This document shows positions 15,190 through 20,823 of a stretch of 20,823 nt of DNA, in pieces. This stretch comes from an uncultured Bulleidia sp. GTDB lineage: Bacteria; Bacillota_I; Bacilli_A; Erysipelotrichales; Erysipelotrichaceae. Under the pieces are notes generated by a model. The model made no database searches, was not told where the DNA came from, and worked only from the letters and a program-made list of their open reading frames with translations. The stretch spans positions 1 through 20,823 of the forward strand of contig CAKVLT010000026.1 in assembly GCA_934757945.1 (NCBI GenBank), given 5' to 3'. Numbering within the stretch: position 1 is the stretch's first letter; each line of letters begins with the position of its first letter. The translations under genes and the position numbers were made by a program.

Positions 15190-16461
15190 GTGAACTCTCA
15201 GTCTGTATGTATATTTGCTCTTGTAATATTACTTCTTCTTTCTTCTATGTTTTCAGCTATTGAGACAGCGTATTCTTCATGTAATCGGATACGTCTGAAA
15301 AACATGGAAAATGATGGAAACAAGAAAGCAAAAAAAGTGTTGAAGATTTTAGAGAACTTTGACAAGTTTCTGACAACCGTTCTGATTGGGAACAATATTG
15401 TAAATATTGGTTCTACAACCATTGCCACATTGTTATTTACTTCTTTACTTGGAGAAACCAGAGGTCCTACAGTTTCCACTATTGTGATGACGTTACTTGT
15501 TTTAACTTTTGGTGAAATTCTTCCTAAGTCTTTAGCAAAAAGAGTTCCTGAGAAATTTGCCTGTATGACAGTTTCTTTTGTGACTTTCTTTGAGTGTATT
15601 TTTACACCTCTGGCTTTCATGTTCCACGTTATTCAAAATTTTGTATGCAGTTTTGTAAAGAATAACGATGATGACAGTGATATACAGGATGAACTGATTA
15701 CAATGGTAGATGAAGCAGAAAAAGATGGAGATCTCAAAGAACATGAATCTGATCTTATTTCTGCAGCTATTGAATTTAACGATTTAGATGTGAAAGATAT
15801 TCTGACACCAAGAGTAGATGTTGTGGCTGTGGATATTACCACTTCTTTGAAAGACCTTGAAAATACCTTCAGATATCATTCTTTTTCGAGATTACCTGTA
15901 TATGAAAACTCCATTGATAATATCGTTGGTGTGATTCACGAAAAGGATTTCTTCTCACAGATGGTTTTTGAACAGATGCCAATTCGCAGAATTATCAAAC
16001 CAGTTATTTATACCAGCACCAATGTTAAGATTTCTACACTTTTAAAACAGCTACAGGGAGCTAAACTGCAGATGGCTGTGGTTTTGGATGAATATGGTGG
16101 AACACAGGGAATTATTACTCTTGAAGATATTATCGAAGAGCTTGTCGGTGAAATCTGGGATGAACATGATACGGTAAAAGAATATTATACAAAACTGGAT
16201 GAACATACTTATCTTGTAAAGTGTGATGCAGATGTAGATGATATGTTCGAAAGATTTGACGTAGATGTGGAAGACCAGGACTATGACTACATTACAGTAT
16301 CTGGCTGGGCTATACATGAATTAGAACATATTCCTCGTGTTGGTGAAACTTTTGACTTTAAAAATCTGCATGTCACGATTACAAAAGCAGATCAGAGAAA
16401 AGTTCTCGAACTGAAAGTAGAAATTAAAGAAAAGAATAAGGAGGATGAGGAAGACGAGTAA
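15190..16461 (+). CDS. CNNM/CBS-domain membrane protein (HlyC/CorC-related)
   Basis: A 423-aa membrane protein of the family linked to Mg2+/cation export and often labelled hemolysin-like. The N-terminal CNNM (DUF21) region has about four hydrophobic segments, the first at about residues 5-24, and the TFGEILPKSLAKR motif. A CBS pair follows from about 200 to 330 (DILTPRVDVVAVD through VVLDEYGGTQGIITLEDI). The C-terminal CorC/HlyC domain ends in an acidic tail. The start is GTG with GGGAGG 9 bases upstream; an in-frame stop at 15166 rules out a longer form. Transported ion and direction are family-based guesses. Its end overlaps the long reading frame of rsmE. Confidence 0.93.
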   Translation: MNSQSVCIFALVILLLLSSMFSAIETAYSSCNRIRLKNMENDGNKKAKKVLKILENFDKFLTTVLIGNNIVNIGSTTIATLLFTSLLGETRGPTVSTIVMTLLVLTFGEILPKSLAKRVPEKFACMTVSFVTFFECIFTPLAFMFHVIQNFVCSFVKNNDDDSDIQDELITMVDEAEKDGDLKEHESDLISAAIEFNDLDVKDILTPRVDVVAVDITTSLKDLENTFRYHSFSRLPVYENSIDNIVGVIHEKDFFSQMVFEQMPIRRIIKPVIYTSTNVKISTLLKQLQGAKLQMAVVLDEYGGTQGIITLEDIIEELVGEIWDEHDTVKEYYTKLDEHTYLVKCDADVDDMFERFDVDVEDQDYDYITVSGWAIHELEHIPRVGETFDFKNLHVTITKADQRKVLELKVEIKEKNKEDEEDE

Positions 16462-16480
16462 TCGTTTTCCTTTCTTGTCT

Positions 16481-17200
16481 ATGCAACAATATTTTGTGAA
16501 TGAACCCCTTGAAACAGGGATGGATTATGTATTTGATGATAAACAAGCACATCATGCCAAAACGGTTGTACGCCTGAATAATGAAGTGGTACGTCTTGTG
16601 TATGAGGGAAAGGGATATTTTGCCACTGCCAGACAGCAGGGAAAACAGTTTATTGCACATGTAGATAAAGAAGATGAAAGGGTGAATGAACTCTCCTGCC
16701 CACTTATTTTATGTATGGCACTTATACGCAGAGAAAAGATGGAACTTGTACTGCAGAAAGCAACTGAATTAGGTGTGACAAAAATTATACCGTTTGTTTC
16801 CAGCAGATGTGTTGTTAAAGAAAAAAAAGAAAAGAAAGAAAAGCTTGCTGAAAGATGGAACACAATTCTTTTGGAAGCTGCACAGCAATGTAAAAGAAAT
16901 GTGATACCTGAGTTGTCTTCAGTTGTTTCTTTTGAAGAGCTGAAATCGGTGGATGCTTTCTATAGGCTCTGTGCGTATGAGAATGCTTATGGAAAGAGTG
17001 AGAAGCTGACGGATGTTGTAAATTCCCATGAACCAATTGCTTTGGTTATAGGCCCGGAAGGTGGATTTTCGCAGGAGGAAGTGCAACAGCTGGAACAGGC
17101 AGGATATACCAGTGTCACTTTTGGAAAAAGGATATTACGAGCAGAAACCGCAGCTATTTTTGGGTGCAGTGTTCTATCAGAGATAGTAGAGGATGACTAA
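16481..17200 (+). CDS. rsmE: 16S rRNA (uracil-1498-N3)-methyltransferase RsmE
   Basis: RsmE is a SPOUT methyltransferase that modifies U1498 of 16S rRNA. The C-terminal knot motifs are clear: ALVIGPEGGFSQEE and FGKRILRAETAAIFG. An N-terminal PUA-like RNA-binding part precedes them. A lysine-rich stretch (VKEKKEKKEK) lies mid-protein. I chose ATG 16481 (239 aa) because MQQYFVNEP matches where the family starts. The frame is open from ATG 16445 (251 aa), but there AAGGAGG touches the ATG with no spacing. Either way translation is probably coupled to the CNNM gene, whose stop lies at 16459-16461. The stop directly abuts mtaB. Confidence 0.93.
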   Translation: MQQYFVNEPLETGMDYVFDDKQAHHAKTVVRLNNEVVRLVYEGKGYFATARQQGKQFIAHVDKEDERVNELSCPLILCMALIRREKMELVLQKATELGVTKIIPFVSSRCVVKEKKEKKEKLAERWNTILLEAAQQCKRNVIPELSSVVSFEELKSVDAFYRLCAYENAYGKSEKLTDVVNSHEPIALVIGPEGGFSQEEVQQLEQAGYTSVTFGKRILRAETAAIFGCSVLSEIVEDD

Positions 17201-18496
17201 ATGAAATTTTCAATATGTAATTTAGGATGCAAAGTAAATGCTTATGAAGCAGAAAGCATTGCACATACCATGGAACAAAAAGGCTGGGAAAGAGTGGATT
17301 TTGAACAGCCTGCAGATGCAACAATGATTTTCACATGTGCTGTTACTAATATGGCTGCTCAGAAAAGCAGAAAAATGATGCACAGGGCAAAAAGGCTTTC
17401 TCCGGAAGGGATTGTGGCTATGGTTGGCTGTTATGCCGAAGTGGATCAGGGATTATTGGAAGATGCTGAAATCGTAGTCGGTACAAAAGAAAAGAAACGT
17501 TTACCTGAATTTATCGATCAATATCTTGCAAATGGTGAAAAAATCCGTGTGAAAGGAGACCTTCAGGAAGCTGTATTTGATGTGATGGAGACAAACTCCT
17601 TTGAGAATAAATCCAGAGCGTATTTGAAAATACAGGATGGATGCAATCAGTTCTGTTCTTATTGTGTGATACCTTATGCAAGAGGAAGAGAACGTTCCAT
17701 GGCACCTGATGAAGTGATTACCTCTATGAAAGTATTGGCTGAGCAATATCCTGAAGTGGTTTTGACAGGTATTCATACAGGACGATATGGAAGAGAATTC
17801 AATGTTTCTCTTACGGATATAATGAAGCGTATTCTCAAAGAAGTGCCACAGCTGTACAGGCTGCGTATTTCTTCTATTGAAGTTACTGAACTGGATGATG
17901 ATTTTATTGATTTTATGAAAGATGAACCTCGTATTGCACGTCATCTGCATATACCTTTACAGTCAGGCTGTGATAGTGTATTACAACGTATGCACAGACC
18001 ATATACGACGCAGGAATACTATGAAAAAATAGAAAAAATCAGAGAGGAGATTCCCGATGTTTCTATATCCTGTGATCTGATTGTAGGATTCCCACAGGAA
18101 ACAGAAAAGGAATTTGAAGAAACATATGCTTTCCTACAGAAATGTCGTTTTTCTTTCCTGCATGTATTCCCTTATTCCATGCGTAACGGAACAGTTGCGG
18201 CGGATATGCCTTGCCAGATAGATCCACAGATAAAAAAGCAAAGAGCTCAGAAATGTATAGCATTATCAGGCAAATTGTATGATGCGTATCAGTCTCAATG
18301 GATTGGAAAAGAAGTCGATGTGATTGTAGAACAATGTAAAGAAGAGGGGAGTAAAGGACATTCCAGTCAGTATTTCCCTGTGACAATTGCTGAAAATCTT
18401 ACCCCAAAAGGTATATATCGTGTTAAAGTGGATGGGTATGAAAATCACCAACTCTTTGGTAGCGTGATAGAAAAGAGGGTTTATGAAGCTGAATGA
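17201..18496 (+). CDS. mtaB: tRNA t6A37 methylthiotransferase MtaB
   Basis: MtaB is a radical-SAM enzyme that adds a methylthio group to t6A37, making ms2t6A in tRNAs reading ANN codons. The 431-aa protein has the three MTTase parts. The N-terminal cluster domain begins FSICNLGCKVNAYEAE, with further cysteines in FTCAVTN and VGCYAEVD. The radical-SAM core has the motif CNQFCSYC (Cys148, Cys152, Cys155) and IPLQSGCDSVLQRMHR. A C-terminal TRAM-like RNA-binding domain follows. The CxVNxYE start points to MtaB rather than MiaB. It abuts rsmE with no gap and overlaps murE by 14 bases. Confidence 0.94.
   Translation: MKFSICNLGCKVNAYEAESIAHTMEQKGWERVDFEQPADATMIFTCAVTNMAAQKSRKMMHRAKRLSPEGIVAMVGCYAEVDQGLLEDAEIVVGTKEKKRLPEFIDQYLANGEKIRVKGDLQEAVFDVMETNSFENKSRAYLKIQDGCNQFCSYCVIPYARGRERSMAPDEVITSMKVLAEQYPEVVLTGIHTGRYGREFNVSLTDIMKRILKEVPQLYRLRISSIEVTELDDDFIDFMKDEPRIARHLHIPLQSGCDSVLQRMHRPYTTQEYYEKIEKIREEIPDVSISCDLIVGFPQETEKEFEETYAFLQKCRFSFLHVFPYSMRNGTVAADMPCQIDPQIKKQRAQKCIALSGKLYDAYQSQWIGKEVDVIVEQCKEEGSKGHSSQYFPVTIAENLTPKGIYRVKVDGYENHQLFGSVIEKRVYEAE
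18483..18494 (+). repeat. 12-bp junction repeat, mtaB/murE
   Basis: ATGAAGCTGAAT reads as MKLN at the start of murE and, in another frame, as the EAE end of mtaB before its TGA. The same 12 bases in the same phase form the murE/deoC junction at 19936-19947. Confidence 0.85.
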
Positions 18497-19949
18497 ATTA
18501 TTTGAAAATGTACCGGATATAGAAATTCGCAGTCTGATGGCTGACAGTCGTAAGAAAAGACCATCTTCTATTTTCTTTTGTATCAAAGGCATTATGAGTG
18601 ATGGACATAAATTTATCGATCAGGCGATTTCTAACGGAGCTATTGTCATTGTATATAGTGAACCTCTGGAGAAGATGTATAAAGGCATCACCTATATTCG
18701 TGTGGAAAATGTCATTCACACATTTAATCAGGTGGCTGATGCTTTTTACAATTATCCAAGCCATCATCTGAAGATGTATGGTGTTACAGGTACTAACGGA
18801 AAGTCTTCCATTGCCTGTATTATACGTAATATTCTGAATCCTTTGATGTCTTGCGGGTATATAGGTACTATTTCCATTGAATATGGAAATGTCAAACTTC
18901 CACCATTATTAACTACTCCTGACATTGACGATCTCCATGGTATCCTGAAAGATATGGTTGACGCTGGTATGCATGCCTGTGCTCTGGAAGCCAGTTCTAT
19001 GGGTATTGAACAGGGAAGAGTTGAGGCTATTGATTTTGATGTCGCCATCTTTACAAATCTTACTCATGATCATCTGGATTATCATGGTACGATGGAAAGA
19101 TATTTCCAGGCTAAAAAGAAGCTGTTTGATTCTCTGAAGGGAGATGCTATTGCTGTAACCAATATGGATGATCCTCATGGAATGGCAATTGTAGAAGATA
19201 CTGCTGCCAAAGTGGTTACCTATGGAACAAAGGAAGGTGCTGATTACCAAATTGTCAATTATCAGCTGTTAAAGGACAGAACACGCATTACTTTAAAGAT
19301 TTCCAATATGCTCTATGAGATTGAAACCAACCTGGTGGCTAAGTTTAACATCTATAATCTTGTGGCGGCTATTGCTGCATTGCATTCCTCAGGTATTTCT
19401 ATAGAACAGATGCTGCCAACAATTAAGTCTTTACATCAGATTGAAGGAAGAATGGAAAGAATTGATGAAGGTCAGCCGTTTAACATCATTGTTGACTTTG
19501 GTCATACACCTGATGGTATTGAACAAGTCTGCAAGTATGCATCAGCAATTACTCCTAAAGGAAAACGCATTATTTCCATTACTGGCAGCGCCGGTAAAAG
19601 AGATACGGAAAAAAGACCAGTATTTGGTGAGATTTTAGATAAATATAGTGATATGATAATCTTAACTGAAGATGATCCCAGAGATGAAGACCCAATTGAA
19701 ATTGCCAAAGAAATTGCTACAGGTATTAAGAATACACATTATATTCTGATAGAAGATAGATATGACGCTATACGTCAGGCAGTGGAATTGGCGGACCCTG
19801 AAGATACGATTGTTATTTTAGGTAAAGGTGATGAAAAGTTCATTTACCGTGAATTTGGAAGAGAACCGTATGAGGGGGATGATGTCATCGCCAGAGAAGT
19901 CTTGCATAAATATTATTTTTCCAAGGAGGATAATCATGAAGCTGAATAA
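18483..19949 (+). CDS. murE: UDP-MurNAc-tripeptide synthetase MurE
   Basis: MurE adds the third amino acid (meso-diaminopimelate or L-lysine) to UDP-MurNAc-L-Ala-D-Glu. The 488-aa Mur ligase has an N-terminal UDP-substrate domain, the ATP loop GVTGTNGKSS (Lys107), the LEASSMGIEQGR and TNLTHDHLDYHG motifs, and the C-terminal VDFGHTPDG and SITGSAGKRDTEKR segments. The amino-acid specificity position reads DDPR (397-400), not the DNPR typical of diaminopimelate enzymes. The start ATG 18483 lies in the mtaB tail (14-base overlap), with GAGGG just upstream. Its own tail overlaps deoC by 14 bases in the same way. Lysine use is possible but not proved. Confidence 0.93.
   Translation: MKLNELFENVPDIEIRSLMADSRKKRPSSIFFCIKGIMSDGHKFIDQAISNGAIVIVYSEPLEKMYKGITYIRVENVIHTFNQVADAFYNYPSHHLKMYGVTGTNGKSSIACIIRNILNPLMSCGYIGTISIEYGNVKLPPLLTTPDIDDLHGILKDMVDAGMHACALEASSMGIEQGRVEAIDFDVAIFTNLTHDHLDYHGTMERYFQAKKKLFDSLKGDAIAVTNMDDPHGMAIVEDTAAKVVTYGTKEGADYQIVNYQLLKDRTRITLKISNMLYEIETNLVAKFNIYNLVAAIAALHSSGISIEQMLPTIKSLHQIEGRMERIDEGQPFNIIVDFGHTPDGIEQVCKYASAITPKGKRIISITGSAGKRDTEKRPVFGEILDKYSDMIILTEDDPRDEDPIEIAKEIATGIKNTHYILIEDRYDAIRQAVELADPEDTIVILGKGDEKFIYREFGREPYEGDDVIAREVLHKYYFSKEDNHEAE
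19936..19947 (+). repeat. 12-bp junction repeat, murE/deoC
   Basis: ATGAAGCTGAAT again: MKLN of deoC overlaps the EAE end of murE before its TAA. The offset from the first copy is 1,453 bases. Flanking bases differ on both sides. Confidence 0.85.
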
Positions 19950-20577
19950 GTATATTGACCACACATTGTTAAAACCACAATCCACAAAATCAGAGGTTGA
20001 AAAAATCATAGCTGAAGCAAGAGAAAATGATTTTGCCACAGTTATGGTAAATCCTTTCTGGATTCCTCTTGCAGCAAAGGAACTGGAAGGAACAGATGTA
20101 AAACCAGCCTGTGTTATCGGGTTCCCTTTAGGTGCGAATACACTTGCAACTAAAGTGTTTGAAGCCAAAGATGCTATTGCAAACGGCGCTCAGGAAATAG
20201 ATATGGTAATTAACATCGGTATGTTAAAAGATCATGAAGATGAGTATGTCATCAATGAAATCAAGGCATTAAAAGAAACAGCAGGAGAAAAATGTCTTAA
20301 AGTCATTATTGAAACATGCCTTCTGACCGAGGAAGAAAAAGTGCGTGCATGTAAGGATGTTGTTGCTGCAGGTGCTGATTTTGTTAAGACATCTACTGGT
20401 TTTTCCACAGGAGGAGCTACAGTGGAAGATATTCGTCTGATGAAAGAGGCAGTCAGCGGGTCTGATGTACAGGTGAAGGCATCTGGTGGAATTCGTACAA
20501 AAGATGTGATGGATGCAATGATTGAAGCTGGTGCTACACGTATCGGAACAAGTTCTGGTGTAAATCTGATAAAGTAG
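19936..20577 (+). CDS. deoC: Deoxyribose-phosphate aldolase
   Basis: DeoC cleaves 2-deoxy-D-ribose 5-phosphate to glyceraldehyde 3-phosphate and acetaldehyde, feeding deoxynucleosides into glycolysis. The 213-aa TIM-barrel protein has the family start KYIDHTLLKPQST, Asp89 in EIDMVINIG, the Schiff-base lysine Lys151 in VKTSTGFSTGGAT, and VKASGGIRT near the C-terminus with the second active-site lysine. ATG 19936 is chosen because AAGGAGGA precedes it and the family begins here; the open frame extends upstream to 19828 but overlaps murE without homology. It is the last gene of the mtaB-murE-deoC overlap series. No deo regulator or partner gene is nearby. Confidence 0.96.
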   Translation: MKLNKYIDHTLLKPQSTKSEVEKIIAEARENDFATVMVNPFWIPLAAKELEGTDVKPACVIGFPLGANTLATKVFEAKDAIANGAQEIDMVINIGMLKDHEDEYVINEIKALKETAGEKCLKVIIETCLLTEEEKVRACKDVVAAGADFVKTSTGFSTGGATVEDIRLMKEAVSGSDVQVKASGGIRTKDVMDAMIEAGATRIGTSSGVNLIK

Positions 20578-20580
20578 TAT

Positions 20581-20609
20581 TTGCTTTTTTCTCTGCAGTT
20601 TGATAACAT
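20581..20609 (+). promoter_or_regulatory. Candidate rpsU promoter
   Basis: TTGCTT (20581-20586), 17 bases, then extended -10 TGA-TAACAT (box 20604-20609). No terminator hairpin is seen between deoC and this site, so readthrough from deoC is also possible. Confidence 0.5.
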
Positions 20610-20641
20610 AGTAACGTTAAAAAAGAGAGGGGGTTGTGGAC

Positions 20642-20823
20642 ATGGCTCGCGTTGTAGTAAAAGAAAACGAAAATCTTGATGATGCATTACGTCGTTTCAA
20701 GCGTCAGGTATCTCGTAATGGAACCCTCGCTGAAGCTCGTAAGAGAGAGTATTATGTAAAGCCAGGCGTTAAGAGAAAGCTTAAGTCTGAGGCTGCTCGT
20801 AAAGCTCGCAGAAGAGGCAAATA
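20642..20823 (+). CDS. rpsU: 30S ribosomal protein S21 (cut one base short at the window end)
   Basis: S21 is a small, very basic protein of the 30S subunit that helps initiation. Sixty residues are present: MARVVVKENENLDDALRRFK at the start, the core EARKREYYVKPGVKRK, and the Arg/Lys-rich tail AARKARRRGK. The length is full for the family. The window ends with TA, the first two bases of the stop codon, so only one base is missing. GAGAGGGGG precedes ATG by 8 bases. Confidence 0.97.
   Translation, partial: MARVVVKENENLDDALRRFKRQVSRNGTLAEARKREYYVKPGVKRKLKSEAARKARRRGK

Noticed and set aside
15198..15620. 140-codon minus-strand open frame opposite the CNNM gene.
   Set aside because: It is a shadow of a clear membrane-protein gene, with no start signals of its own.
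16815..16846. Long A/G-only tract in rsmE as a phase-variation repeat.
   Set aside because: It encodes a lysine/glutamate-rich linker, the repeat units are irregular, and the frame is intact.
20232..20687. 151-codon minus-strand open frame across deoC and rpsU.
   Set aside because: It runs antisense to two clear genes and shows no recognisable family.

Overview
The window is about 20.8 kb of low-GC, densely packed, almost entirely plus-strand DNA from a Firmicute (Bacillota). The gene order priA-rsmB-rlmN-prpC-prkC-rsgA-rpe-thiN, with rpmB facing the other way, is the classic Firmicute arrangement. The divergent FtsA and the ftsA-ftsZ pair beside rpmB suggest an Erysipelotrichia-type lineage, but that placement is an inference. 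No rRNA, tRNA, CRISPR array or prophage is visible, and no stretch over 300 bases lacks a gene.

Layout. (1) 157-9201: one tight operon-like run covering replication restart (priA), rRNA modification (rsmB, rlmN), a PP2C phosphatase with its PASTA Ser/Thr kinase, the ribosome-maturation GTPase rsgA, rpe and thiN. Most junctions overlap by 1-4 bases or nearly abut. (2) 9206-9318: convergent terminators between thiN and minus-strand rpmB (L28). (3) 9723-12125: a divergent ftsA and a canonical ftsZ. (4) 12115-15090: the most unusual part. A small ten-cysteine C_GCAxxG_C_C-family gene occurs twice, in two apparently identical 499-bp direct repeats that exactly flank a 1,978-bp IS1634-type insertion sequence. 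(5) 15190-20577: a CNNM/CBS membrane protein, rsmE, mtaB, murE and deoC, again tightly packed and overlapping. (6) rpsU (S21), complete except for the last base of its stop codon.

Main finding. The repeats fit an extremely long target-site duplication, a known peculiarity of IS1634-type elements (IS1634 of Mycoplasma mycoides, IS1549 of Mycobacterium smegmatis). Here the duplication is long enough to copy a whole gene, its ribosome binding site, the ftsZ tail with its terminator, and the promoter of the next gene. Both neighbours therefore stay intact, and the extra cysteine-rich gene is a by-product of transposition. The IS carries a strong two-way terminator just inside its left end, where it would stop transcription from the duplicated promoter. 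The repeats could also recombine and restore the empty site cleanly.

Other points of interest: a 12-bp repeat that forms both the start and the end junction of murE; an FtsA whose ATP-phosphate motifs look lost; a DDPR-type MurE; and a possibly leaderless rlmN.
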